This document shows positions 26,728 through 35,214 of a stretch of 60,432 nucleotides of DNA, in pieces. A program made the translations under genes and the position numbers. The stretch is from an uncultured Pseudomonadota bacterium (GTDB lineage: Bacteria > Myxococcota_A > UBA796 > SXON01), in NCBI GenBank assembly GCA_903844155.1, contig CAIMSU010000065.1, positions 1 through 60,432 on the forward strand, read 5' to 3'. The notes beneath the pieces are model-generated. The model did no database searches. It saw only the letters and a list, made by a program, of their open reading frames with translations, and had not been told where the DNA came from. Every line of letters starts with the position of its first letter. Position 1 is the first letter of the stretch.

Positions 26728-29700
26728 CCGCGACGCCGACAGCGCAGGCAGATCGCCTGGCCAGGGGAGCCGAACCCGGTCCAGGTGTCGAGCACCTCAA
26801 AACCAGCGATCACGAGCCGGTCGGCGAGCTCATCGGCACCGTAGAACCGGAAGTACCCCTCCTCCTCGAGGCGAAACAGTTCGCCGCTGGCGTCCAGCAT
26901 GTGGCGCGCCGCTTCCAGCATCGGCCCCCGGCCAGCCTCGCCGAACGCGGCCTCCGGCGCTGCCTGGATCGCAGCCACGCACGCACGGAAGAGCGAGGAC
27001 GTGTCGGCGTCCCGGACCATCGACGAGATCACCAGCTCACCGGCGGGCCGAAGTACCCGACGGATCTCGAACAGGGCATCGTCGGGGTGCTGCAGGTACG
27101 ACAGGACGAGGCTCATGCCGACGCGGTCGAAGCTCGCGTCAGCGAAAGGAATGCCGCCCGGTTCATCGCGGATGTTCGTCAGTCTCGCGAGCGCGGCGAG
27201 GGCATCTTCGGTCAGCTCCCCCGCGCGCACCATCGGCCGGAGATCCACCGTGCGTCCGCACGCCGCCGCATAGATCCGCGGATCACCGGCCTGATCGAGG
27301 CGGGCCAGCAGGTCGGGCGAGATCGGGACCCGACCCCGCAGGCCGGTGAACGTCCGGATGTCACCGGCGACAAACCGGCGCATCGCGGTCGTCGGGCTCC
27401 CCTCGAGGTTCACCACGTGGGTCTCGACGCCGGGCACCTTCTCGCGGAGCCGGGCGAGGGCCTCGGGGACGAGGTCCAGCGCCACGACACGCTTGGCATG
27501 CCGGCAGACGAGCGCGTGCGTGAGGTTCCCGGTGCCGGCGCCGAGCTCCAGCACCTCCAGGCCGCTCGGCGTCAGCGCGTCCGCCTGGCCGTCAATGAAT
27601 TCCCGGTAGGACGGGTACCAGGCGAGGATGTCGAAGCCGAGTCGGGGCTCGTCGCGGCGCGGGGCGTCGAGGCCCTCCGCCAGCAGGTAACGACGCCAGA
27701 ATGCGGCGGCGTCCTCGGGTCGGGTCCGGCGGGTCGCGTGCCACTCGGCCTGCTCCCGCGCGCGAAGCCGGTGCAGCGGCGGATACCACTCGGCGAGGGT
27801 CGACTTGTGGACGTGCGACCAGATCTCCTGGGTGATCAGGGCGAACTGGCGTTGGGCCTCCCTCCCGCTCTTCGGTACGTGCCCGGTGTCCGCCACGATG
27901 AGCCGACGTTTTCCCGGTGCGGTCACCTCCATCACCCGGCTGACCCGGCCGAGGTCCATCCAGCCGTCGTACGCGCCCGCGATCCAGAGCACGTCGGCGG
28001 CGACCTTCGCCATGTCCCGCTCGGATTCCAGCAGCGTCCCGACGTCGAGGACCTTCGCGTCCTGCCAGAACGCCCGACCCTCCACCAGGCAGCCGATGAG
28101 GGTGACCAGGTGTGCTCCGTCCTCCCCGATGGCGGCTGCGTCGTGGTGGCCGGAGACGTGGAGGATCGCGTCGCGCGGCTCCGGCGCGCCCATGTACGAG
28201 ACCCAGAGCCCGATCTCGGGAAACCGGCGTTGCACATCCTCTCGGGCCAGGAGGTGCATGACCGCGCACGCCGCAAAGCTGACGGAGACGAGGATGATCG
28301 AGGTGGGCCGCACGCGGTCGTTGTTCTGGCACCAGTCCAGCGCGCCGAGGATGTCCGACTCGACGCCCGAGAGGCGGTAGCCAAGGGTGTGCTTGCCATC
28401 GACGGCGTTTCCCGGGTCCTTCTCGCTCTCGCCGAGGTTGTTCGTCCCGTCGATGCGCAGTACGGCGATGTCCGCGTGCTGCCGGCGGAAGCTCTCGATC
28501 AGGGTCGTCGCCAGCTGGCTCATCTGCTCTTTGCGCCCAGCGAAGCCCGGCACGACCAGGACGAGCGGCATGGACGCGGGGTGGGCGCCGGGGGTTGGCT
28601 CGGCGCCGTCGAGGAGCCCCACGATCTGCAGGCCGTCGCGGTTTTGGAAATGGACCGTGCGCTCGACGGGGGCCACCGGCGGGGCGGGCGAGGGCAGCGG
28701 TCGCAGGCGGGCGAGGCGCGCCGATGCGACCCCGAGCAGGTCACCCACGCGGGCGAGCAGCCGCTGGTGCCAGCCGCCGATGATCACGCGCCGCTCGGGA
28801 ACGAGGGACTGCCGCGCCTGCCCGAGCGCAACGCCAACGCGGACGGTGCGGTCTCCGCCGCCATTGTCGGTCAGCCTGTCGACGCGGGAGACGACGGCGT
28901 GGTCCAGATCGCGGGACCCACGGTGGTCGCGAAGGACGGCTGAGACGAGCGCGGATCCCGGCGGCATCAGCCAGCGGTCGGCGCTGGCCTCGAACGAAAA
29001 TCCGCCTTCGCCAACCTCGATGACGCGAAAGCTCGCGCGCTCGGTCGGGATCCCCGGGAGCGGCAGGGTGAGCTCGGCGTCGTCGACGAGCATGCGCTCT
29101 CGCGATCGGCGCTCCGCGTACCCGAGCTGGTCGGGCAACCGCATGGTGAACCCGGACGCGGCGATCTCCAGCACCATGCTGGTGAACGCGTAGTTCACAT
29201 GGGCGTGGTCGAGCACGACGAACAGCGGCGTCCCGGCGGTCGGGGCCCCCGGCATGCGCACCGTGAGCGCCTCGCCGCGCAGCCCCTCGAGCGTCCCCTC
29301 CCACATCCGGTTCTGGTCCGCCGCGACGACGCGGACGGTAGCGCCAGCCGCACCGTTGAGGATCGTCCGGATGCGGCCCGGATCCGCGATCGGGGTGGTG
29401 GTGCGCCGCTCGGCATCCAGGACGCGTTCGACCGCCTCCCGCGTGCCGGTCACCGAGTTTGCCTGCGCGACCAGCTTCCGGAACCGCCGGCGATCCTCAG
29501 CCGCCATCGTACGGATCCGCAGCCCAGCGCCCTCGGACGTCACGCGCACGACCTCCATGTTGGCGTCGATGTCGGGCCCGGGGGCGGCGGAGAGGGTGAC
29601 GGGGAGCAGATCGCCGACCCTCAGCGGGAGCGACGTGCACAAAAAGCAGCCGTCCATGCTGGCGTCGCGCGTGTAGCCGATGATCGCGGTCGCCGAGCGT

Positions 29701-29837
29701 GCACCCTTGTCGGTCACGCGGATGCGGAGCGACGGGCGCCCCATGGCGCGCTGATCGTCGGCGCCCAGGCGACCGTGAGCAACCCCGGCGTCGGGGGGCG
29801 TGGTCGGGGGGGTGGCGATGGGGCCGTCGGCGGTCAT
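26724..29837 (-). CDS. PilZ / YcgR-like PilZ / LuxD-like hydrolase / SAM methyltransferase fusion
   Basis: 1037 residues and four parts. (1) PilZ domain, about 25-125: RxxxR at 30-34 and DASMDG at 58-63, the two cyclic-di-GMP binding motifs. (2) YcgR-like N-domain (about 155-240) followed by a second PilZ domain (about 242-340) with RSRER but EVGEGG in place of D/NxSxxG, so weakened. (3) Alpha/beta hydrolase, about 395-690: VVPGFAGRKEQ, VSVSFAA with probable nucleophile Ser520, Asp624 or Asp628, and His653 (DTGH); the arrangement matches LuxD acyl-transferase/thioesterase. (4) Class I methyltransferase, about 755-1037: VLELGAGTGNL, VVALDLV. No membrane segment or signal peptide, so cytoplasmic. 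First gene of the operon. Parts 1-3 are well supported; their substrates are unknown. Confidence 0.88.
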   Translation of the reverse strand: MTADGPIATPPTTPPDAGVAHGRLGADDQRAMGRPSLRIRVTDKGARSATAIIGYTRDASMDGCFLCTSLPLRVGDLLPVTLSAAPGPDIDANMEVVRVTSEGAGLRIRTMAAEDRRRFRKLVAQANSVTGTREAVERVLDAERRTTTPIADPGRIRTILNGAAGATVRVVAADQNRMWEGTLEGLRGEALTVRMPGAPTAGTPLFVVLDHAHVNYAFTSMVLEIAASGFTMRLPDQLGYAERRSRERMLVDDAELTLPLPGIPTERASFRVIEVGEGGFSFEASADRWLMPPGSALVSAVLRDHRGSRDLDHAVVSRVDRLTDNGGGDRTVRVGVALGQARQSLVPERRVIIGGWHQRLLARVGDLLGVASARLARLRPLPSPAPPVAPVERTVHFQNRDGLQIVGLLDGAEPTPGAHPASMPLVLVVPGFAGRKEQMSQLATTLIESFRRQHADIAVLRIDGTNNLGESEKDPGNAVDGKHTLGYRLSGVESDILGALDWCQNNDRVRPTSIILVSVSFAACAVMHLLAREDVQRRFPEIGLWVSYMGAPEPRDAILHVSGHHDAAAIGEDGAHLVTLIGCLVEGRAFWQDAKVLDVGTLLESERDMAKVAADVLWIAGAYDGWMDLGRVSRVMEVTAPGKRRLIVADTGHVPKSGREAQRQFALITQEIWSHVHKSTLAEWYPPLHRLRAREQAEWHATRRTRPEDAAAFWRRYLLAEGLDAPRRDEPRLGFDILAWYPSYREFIDGQADALTPSGLEVLELGAGTGNLTHALVCRHAKRVVALDLVPEALARLREKVPGVETHVVNLEGSPTTAMRRFVAGDIRTFTGLRGRVPISPDLLARLDQAGDPRIYAAACGRTVDLRPMVRAGELTEDALAALARLTNIRDEPGGIPFADASFDRVGMSLVLSYLQHPDDALFEIRRVLRPAGELVISSMVRDADTSSLFRACVAAIQAAPEAAFGEAGRGPMLEAARHMLDASGELFRLEEEGYFRFYGADELADRLVIAGFEVLDTWTGFGSPGQAICLRCRRRG

Positions 29838-29903
29838 GTCGGAAACAGGGAACCTTACGTACAGGGTTTGGGGGATGCTACCGGGTCACAGGGGGCGCGG
29901 TCA

Positions 29904-32639
29904 ATGCATGGGCGTGAACCTGCCGAAGAGCTGACGGGGCGCATCTCCGCCATCGGAGGGCATTTGTTGATAGTCGGTGCCGTGCCTGCCGAGCCCCCGG
30001 AACCAGCCCCCCCCCCGGCGGCGCCTCGCGCGCGGCTGCGACGGGGTGCGGCGTTCATCGGCCGCTGGGCGCTGCGGCTTGGCGTCGTGACGGTCCTCAT
30101 CGGCGCGCCGGCGGGCTGGTTCGGCTACCGATGGCTCGACAAGGAGATCCTGTCCACGCTCCCGGCCACGCTCGACAAGGACGCCGTCTTCCGGTTCCCC
30201 TGCTCCGTGCAGGTCTACGCGGCGGACAACAGCCGGGTCGACCAGTTCTACCTCGAACGGCGTGTCTGGGTGCCGATCACCGAGCTTCCCCCGGTCGTCT
30301 GGCAGGCGTTCGTCTCCAGCGAGGACCGCCGGTTCTTCGACCATCAGGGCGTCGACCCCATCGGGATCGTGCGCGCGCTCGTGGTCAACCTGCGGGGCGG
30401 CGGCGGGCCGAAGCAGGGCGGGTCGACGATCACGCAGCAGCTCGTGAAGAACCTCCTCGTCGGAAAAGAGAAGTCCTACCGCCGAAAGATCAAGGAGGCC
30501 GTGCTGGCGTATCGGTTGGAGCGGGAGCTGGGAAAGATGCAGCTCCTGGAGCTGTACGTCAATTACATCGCACTTGGAAACGGCAATTACGGCGTTGAGG
30601 CGGCCGCGCAGGACTACTTTGGGATCTCGGCGCGGGATCTCAACGCGGGGCAGGCGGCGATGCTGGCGGGATTGGTCCCGGCGCCGTCGAAGTACAGCCC
30701 GCGCCACGACCCGGCGTTGGCGGCGCAGCGGCGCGAGCAGGTCTTGCGGCTGATGGTGGACCAGGGGTTTGTGACGGCGGTAGAAGCAAGCCAGTACCTG
30801 CAGGATCCCGTGATCGAGCCCCGCGTCACGAACAAGCCGGGGCCCAACACGGCCTACCTGACCGAAACGCGGCGTGAGGTCCGGCGGTTGTTCGGCCAGG
30901 ACCGGCCTTTTGTCGAAGGGTTGCAGATCCACACGGCGCTGGATCCGCGCGTGCAGGCGATCGCGGAGTCGTCGGTCCAGGGCGCGCTGGCGGACCTGGA
31001 GGAGCGCGAAGGGGCGCGCGGGCCGGTGCGGAACATCCCTGCGGGCGGCCGGGCGGCGTTCCTGCAGCGGGGTGACCGGCTGCCCTTGGACGATCAAACT
31101 GGCACGTTCCGCGCGCCGGAGGCTGGCGAGTGTTTTCCGGGCTTGTGGACCACCCCGGGCGACGCCCCGGGCTTCGTGCAGGCAGGCGGCTTCGCGTTTG
31201 AGCTCGCCCCGGCCGAGCTGCAGAAGAAGGTACGCCAGACGCCCGCGCTCGACGAAAAGGGCAACCCCAGGTTCACGCCGCCCGCGCCCCTGGTCGCAGT
31301 GCTGCGCGCCGGTGACGTCCTCGATGTGTGCGTGAAGGACCAGGGGATGAAGGGTGCGCTCTCCACCGTCGAGCTGCATGAGCGCCCCTGGGCGGAGGCC
31401 GCCGCCGTCGTCATCGAGAACGCGACCGGCAACGTTGTCGCCGAAGTGGGCGGCTACGACGTCGGCCTGGAGGGTTTTGTGCGGGCGACGCAGGCAAAAA
31501 GGCAGCCGGGTAGCTCCTTCAAGCCCTTCGTCTACGCCGCCGCCATCCTCCACGGCCATCGCCAGACCGACATGATCCTCGACGGGCCCTTCTCAACCCT
31601 CGGCACGAACGGGCGCATGTGGTCGCCCAAGAACTACGACGGGAAGTACCACGGGAACCTCCCGATCCGCAGCGCGATGGCGCTCTCGCTCAACACCGTT
31701 GCCGTGCGCCTCGGCCTCGAAGCGGGCATCGACAACGTCGTCGCCCTCGCTGGTCGTCTCGGCGTCCGAACGCCGCTTCGCCACGATCTCACCGTCGCGC
31801 TCGGCTCCTCGGAGGTCACGCCGATGGATCTGGCGACCGCCTACTCCTCGTTCGCGCGCGAGGGCGTCCACATGGACCCCGTGTACATCACGAAGATCGA
31901 GGATCGACAAGGGCGCGCGCTCGGTCAGGAAGGCTCGGTCGTGACGTTCCCGGACCAGAGCTTCCAGCTCCCCGGCGGCCCCGGCGACCGCGCGATGCCC
32001 CAGGCCGACGCCTACGTCGTCATTGACATGATGCGCAACGTCGTCAAGAACGGCACCGCCAAGAAAGCGCAGCGTCCGGGCATGGATTTCGCGGGAAAGA
32101 CCGGTACGACCTCCAATTTTGTCGACGCCTGGTTCGCCGGCTACTCGCCGCGCTACACGTGCGTGGTGTGGGTCGGGACGGACGGGGAATCCTCCATCGG
32201 CGACAAGGAAACCGGCGGAAAAGCCGCATTGCCCGCATGGAGTCGTATCATGGAGGCGCTCCCGAACGTGCCCGGCGAGCGGTTCCCGGTGCCCGACGGC
32301 GTTGTGCTGGCACCCTGGAGCGGGTCGCCCGACTGGCTCGGCTACGTGCGCGGGACCGTGCCGTCCGACGTCCTGGCTGCGGTGGACGTCCCGGAGCCCC
32401 TCCCGCCGTTTGGCCTCGCGCTGCCGGGTGGCGCGGAGGCCGTGCTCCCCGCGACGACGCGCGGTTATACATCGGTGAAGGCGGATAGTCGGGTGGACGA
32501 GGGCGACGTGGAGGACGGCGCGAACACGCCGGGGGTGTTGCCGGAGGGGGATGTGCCGGCGGCGGATGGGGCGACGGGGGAGGACGTCTCACCCGGGGCG
32601 GATGCGGAGGATCCGGGGGCGCCGACGACGGGGCAGTAG
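29904..32639 (+). CDS. Class A penicillin-binding protein (transglycosylase/transpeptidase)
   Basis: 911 residues from the ATG at 29904. A TTG at 29967 with GGAGGG six bases upstream (29955-29960) is a strong alternative and would shorten the cytoplasmic tail by 21 residues. One membrane segment (about 55-80). Transglycosylase motifs: SSEDRRFF with Glu140, GGSTITQQLVKNLL, and YVNYIALGNGNYGVEAAA. Transpeptidase motifs: SSFK (537-540), SLN and KTGTT with Lys732. An insertion of about 130 residues with CFPG and VCVKD cysteines lies before the transpeptidase domain. The tail is Asp/Gly/Pro-rich and disordered. It polymerises and cross-links peptidoglycan. Divergent from the cyclic-di-GMP operon, 66 nt apart. 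Confidence 0.92.
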   Translation: MHGREPAEELTGRISAIGGHLLIVGAVPAEPPEPAPPPAAPRARLRRGAAFIGRWALRLGVVTVLIGAPAGWFGYRWLDKEILSTLPATLDKDAVFRFPCSVQVYAADNSRVDQFYLERRVWVPITELPPVVWQAFVSSEDRRFFDHQGVDPIGIVRALVVNLRGGGGPKQGGSTITQQLVKNLLVGKEKSYRRKIKEAVLAYRLERELGKMQLLELYVNYIALGNGNYGVEAAAQDYFGISARDLNAGQAAMLAGLVPAPSKYSPRHDPALAAQRREQVLRLMVDQGFVTAVEASQYLQDPVIEPRVTNKPGPNTAYLTETRREVRRLFGQDRPFVEGLQIHTALDPRVQAIAESSVQGALADLEEREGARGPVRNIPAGGRAAFLQRGDRLPLDDQTGTFRAPEAGECFPGLWTTPGDAPGFVQAGGFAFELAPAELQKKVRQTPALDEKGNPRFTPPAPLVAVLRAGDVLDVCVKDQGMKGALSTVELHERPWAEAAAVVIENATGNVVAEVGGYDVGLEGFVRATQAKRQPGSSFKPFVYAAAILHGHRQTDMILDGPFSTLGTNGRMWSPKNYDGKYHGNLPIRSAMALSLNTVAVRLGLEAGIDNVVALAGRLGVRTPLRHDLTVALGSSEVTPMDLATAYSSFAREGVHMDPVYITKIEDRQGRALGQEGSVVTFPDQSFQLPGGPGDRAMPQADAYVVIDMMRNVVKNGTAKKAQRPGMDFAGKTGTTSNFVDAWFAGYSPRYTCVVWVGTDGESSIGDKETGGKAALPAWSRIMEALPNVPGERFPVPDGVVLAPWSGSPDWLGYVRGTVPSDVLAAVDVPEPLPPFGLALPGGAEAVLPATTRGYTSVKADSRVDEGDVEDGANTPGVLPEGDVPAADGATGEDVSPGADAEDPGAPTTGQ

Positions 32640-32718
32640 GGGGACGGGGCGGGCGAGGGTCGCCCGCAGCGTCGAGGGGCAACCACCCAGCGCGCAGGGC
32701 GCTTGCGCCGGGGCAAGG

Positions 32719-33204
32719 TCAATGGACGTCCTCGTCCCCGGGCTTCGACGTCGCGTTTTCGGTCTCCGTCGCTGTGTACTGGCGTTGGACGCCGTCGTCG
32801 TCGACGTCGCAGACGCCGTGGACCTCAAAGCCGGTGGGCGTGAGGGTGACCTGGTAGACGCCACGCACTCGGCCGTCCGGTCTCCAGCCAAGAGCCGTCC
32901 AGGCCGGATCGTTCGGCCAGTCGACCGCCGTACTGTTGGCGTTTGTGGCGGGACGTGGGGCGGGTGGGAGGGCAAGGTAGTGGTTGTTGGCCGAGTCGTA
33001 CGCGAGCTCGGCGGTCTTGATCCCGTCCACGTTCCCCGGCGTTTCCCCTTGCATCGCCACGCGCTGCATCCCTCGAAACAATCCACAGGGCCAAATACCA
33101 AAATACGTCAACCCGGCGCATCCCACCGTCGTCGTGAACAGCAACTGCAGGACGCTCCGGCCGGAGATCGTCCAAGGCGCCCGCCCGTGTTGAACGTCCG
33201 TCAC
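32719..33204 (-). CDS. Pilin-like membrane-anchored protein
   Basis: 161 residues from the GTG at 33204, which overlaps the stop of the upstream enzyme gene as GTGA. A membrane segment lies at about 17-40 (VLQLLFTTTVGCAGLTYFGIWP), followed by GETPGNVDGIKTAELAYDSA, which resembles the part of type IV pilin-like proteins just after the hydrophobic helix (NLKxIxTAExAY). WTALGWRPDGRVRGVYQVTL and DVDDDGVQRQYTATE match the beta region of such myxobacterial pilin-like proteins as I remember them. A canonical prepilin leader (G-FTLIE) is absent, so assembly into a pilus is doubtful; a pseudopilin-like envelope protein is more likely. Confidence 0.6.
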   Translation of the reverse strand: MTDVQHGRAPWTISGRSVLQLLFTTTVGCAGLTYFGIWPCGLFRGMQRVAMQGETPGNVDGIKTAELAYDSANNHYLALPPAPRPATNANSTAVDWPNDPAWTALGWRPDGRVRGVYQVTLTPTGFEVHGVCDVDDDGVQRQYTATETENATSKPGDEDVH

Positions 33205-34079
33205 ACGTGCTTCGTCCCCAGCCTCGCCCGCGCCTCTTCCACCGTCGCCAGCTTCCGGCCTTGATCCTTGACCATCCGCACGACCTTCGCCACCAGATCG
33301 CCGTTGGACGTCGCCATCTGCCCCTCGCTCACGTAGAAGTTGTCCTCCAACCCCACGCGCACGTTGCCCCCGAGCGCGCACGCCGCCGCGCAGAGGCGCC
33401 ACTGGTCGTGCGAGATGCCCACCACCTGCCACTCAGCGCCCTCGGGGAGCTGGTTCGCCATGTGGCAGAGGTTCTCGGTTGTCGCCGGAATGCCGCCGAC
33501 AACGCCCATCACGAGGCTCATCATGTACGGCCGGTCGACGAGGCCCATGTCCGCGAGCACGCGCGCGCTGCCGACGTGCCCGAGGTCAAAACACTCCATC
33601 TCGGGGCGGATGCCCTCCTCGCGCATCGCCGCCACGAACGCCATGATCTCGGCGTGCGGGTTGGGGAAGACGAAGTCGAACACGAATTTCTTCTTCGCCG
33701 CGTTGTACTTCGCGTAGTTCATCGAGCCCATGTTCAGGGCCGCGACCGCCGGCTTCACCGCGCGCAGGTACGCGATGCGCTCCTCGACCGAGACGCCCAA
33801 CGCGCCCGTCGAGAAGTTGATGATCACCGGGCACTCGGCGACGATGGCGTCGCGGATGTTGCGGTAGTCCTCGATCGCAAAACTCGGCGTTCCATCGGGC
33901 GTACGCGCGTGGATGTGCATGGCGACGGCGCCGGCTTCGTAGGCCCGCTTCGCCTCCTTGGCGTACTCCTCCGGGGTGTACGGGATCGCCGGGCACTGCG
34001 CGCGGTTGGCGACGACGCCGGACATCGCGCAGGAGACGATGACGGGGCGCGAGGGATCGAGGTGCGGGCGGTAGAACAT
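33201..34079 (-). CDS. BKACE/DUF849-family beta-keto acid cleavage enzyme
   Basis: 292 residues. The sequence VIVSCAMSGV and MHIHARTPDG (His55 and His57, probable zinc ligands), NFSTGA, and VRVGLEDNFY (Glu near 246) are the marks of the BKACE family. These zinc enzymes cleave beta-keto acids with acetyl-CoA to give a CoA ester and acetoacetate; 3-keto-5-aminohexanoate cleavage in lysine fermentation is one known case. Length and fold are typical. Substrate is not readable from sequence. The final codons overlap the pilin-like gene, an odd metabolic partner. Confidence 0.9.
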   Translation of the reverse strand: MFYRPHLDPSRPVIVSCAMSGVVANRAQCPAIPYTPEEYAKEAKRAYEAGAVAMHIHARTPDGTPSFAIEDYRNIRDAIVAECPVIINFSTGALGVSVEERIAYLRAVKPAVAALNMGSMNYAKYNAAKKKFVFDFVFPNPHAEIMAFVAAMREEGIRPEMECFDLGHVGSARVLADMGLVDRPYMMSLVMGVVGGIPATTENLCHMANQLPEGAEWQVVGISHDQWRLCAAACALGGNVRVGLEDNFYVSEGQMATSNGDLVAKVVRMVKDQGRKLATVEEARARLGTKHV

Positions 34080-34105
34080 GCGGCGCGTCCGGTCCGGAGT
34101 GGGGG

Positions 34106-34723
34106 CTAGTGCCCGATGATGTCGGCCTCGAACGCGGGGTCGGTCAGCGGCGGCGCGAAGCAGTCGCTGATGTCGGCGTCGGGCACGCTGTCCGCCGACA
34201 GGATCCCGGCGATCAGGCCGATGAAGTCGTCGTACTGGGCCTGGGTGATGGCCATGCCGTTGTGGGCCTCGAGCATGGACGGGCCGGTGTAGGCGCCCGT
34301 CGTGCAGCCGTACGCGTCCGAGATGAAGGCCGCCAGGCTCGCCTCAAAAGCGGCGATGGCGCCCGCCCCGGCGTCGACGAGCGGGGCGAAGAACGGGGCG
34401 AATTCAGGGTCGGCAGCCGCGCCCTCGGTGATCTGCTGGGCGACCAGGGGGACGGCGCCACCGTAGGTCGTGCAGATGTCCGTCGTGCAGACGGTCGAGG
34501 CGGTGTCGCCGGAGTCCGTCGCCGAGTCGGTATCGGTGTCCGTATCGGTGTCGGTGTCGGTGTCTGTATCGGTGTCGCCGCCCGAGTCGGTCGCGCTGTC
34601 GACGTTCGCGTACGGGTCGACGACGCAGAGCCCGTCGAGGTTGAATTTCTGCCCTTTCGGGCACGTGTCCGAGCCGCAGGCAGCGAGCACGACGAAGGGG
34701 AGGAGGAGGGCAGACAAGCGCAT
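34106..34723 (-). CDS. Lipoprotein truncated hemoglobin with Asp-Thr linker
   Basis: 205 residues. Lipoprotein signal with lipobox LAAC (Cys16), then a Cys-containing head (CPKGQKFNLDGLC), an Asp-Thr linker at about 50-67 (DTDTDTDTDTDTDTDT), and a globin-like domain at about 83-190. That domain begins TYGGAVPLVAQQI and DPEFAPFF, and contains YTGPSMLEAHNGMAITQAQY, close to the truncated-hemoglobin pattern YTGxxMxxAHxGMxIT. His154 would be the proximal heme ligand. The B-helix tyrosine usual in the family is not evident. Extra Cys residues may form disulfides. A heme-binding envelope protein for NO or oxygen is inferred; no heme gene is next to it. Confidence 0.72.
   Translation of the reverse strand: MRLSALLLPFVVLAACGSDTCPKGQKFNLDGLCVVDPYANVDSATDSGGDTDTDTDTDTDTDTDTDSATDSGDTASTVCTTDICTTYGGAVPLVAQQITEGAAADPEFAPFFAPLVDAGAGAIAAFEASLAAFISDAYGCTTGAYTGPSMLEAHNGMAITQAQYDDFIGLIAGILSADSVPDADISDCFAPPLTDPAFEADIIGH
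34524..34577. repeat. Tandem 6-bp repeat encoding the Asp-Thr linker
   Basis: Imperfect hexamer copies of GGTGTC/GGTATC in the plus sense encode alternating Asp and Thr on the minus strand. Such runs can change length by slippage. A shorter Asp-Thr/Ser run is encoded near 40465-40510. Confidence 0.7.
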
Positions 34724-34779
34724 TCGCGACTCCAGGCCCGCCGAGCCTAACCGACCGCCCGCCGGGTTACGGGCGGCGC

Positions 34780-35214
34780 ATGAAGATCGCGGTCGCCTCG
34801 GACGAATGGAGCGACGTGGACGAGGTGGTCGTGGTCGAGCTGGAGCGGCGAGGGCTGGACGTCTGGCGTGGCGGCGCGGTGGCGGACCGGGCGGAGCACC
34901 CGTGGGTGGACGTCGCGGTCGAGGCGGCCGAGCGGGTGGTGGACGGGCGAGCGGACGAGGCGGTGCTGCTCTGCTGGACTGGCACTGGAGTCAGCATGGC
35001 GGCGAACAAACTGCCGGGGATCCGCGCGGCGCTTTGCGGCGATGCCGAGACGGCGAGGGGCGCGCGGGTCTGGAACCATGCCAACGTGCTCTGCCTCTCG
35101 CACCGGACGCTCACGGCGGAGTCTGTGAGGTTCATCCTGGCCGCGTGGTTTGAGCCCTGGGATCGGGAGGCGGGCGCTGCCGGTGTCACCCGACTCGCCA
35201 GCCTGGATGAGTAG
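34780..35214 (+). CDS. rpiB: RpiB/LacAB-family sugar-phosphate isomerase
   Basis: 144 residues. It starts MKIAVASDEWSDV and carries CWTGTGVSMAANKLPGIRAA and WNHANVLCLSHRT, which match the family's substrate loop (GTGxS, NK.PGIRAAL) and HNxANVL motif. The family catalyses ribose 5-phosphate to ribulose 5-phosphate or related aldose-ketose exchange in the cytoplasm. The catalytic Cys of classical RpiB corresponds to Cys65 in CWTGTG. Shorter N-terminus than usual but otherwise complete. Its end overlaps the next start by 8 nt. Confidence 0.88.
   Translation: MKIAVASDEWSDVDEVVVVELERRGLDVWRGGAVADRAEHPWVDVAVEAAERVVDGRADEAVLLCWTGTGVSMAANKLPGIRAALCGDAETARGARVWNHANVLCLSHRTLTAESVRFILAAWFEPWDREAGAAGVTRLASLDE

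Noticed and set aside
21377-28943. Long plus-strand frames opposite the cyclic-di-GMP operon
   Set aside because: Composition is Arg/Ala/Gly-biased without motifs, and the minus-strand genes there have complete catalytic motifs.
32719-33204. Calling this a type IV pilin
   Set aside because: No G-FTLIE-type prepilin cleavage site at the hydrophobic start, and no pilus genes nearby.
34524-34577. Tandem hexamers as a possible CRISPR or regulatory repeat
   Set aside because: No spacers; the repeat is in frame and encodes an Asp-Thr linker.
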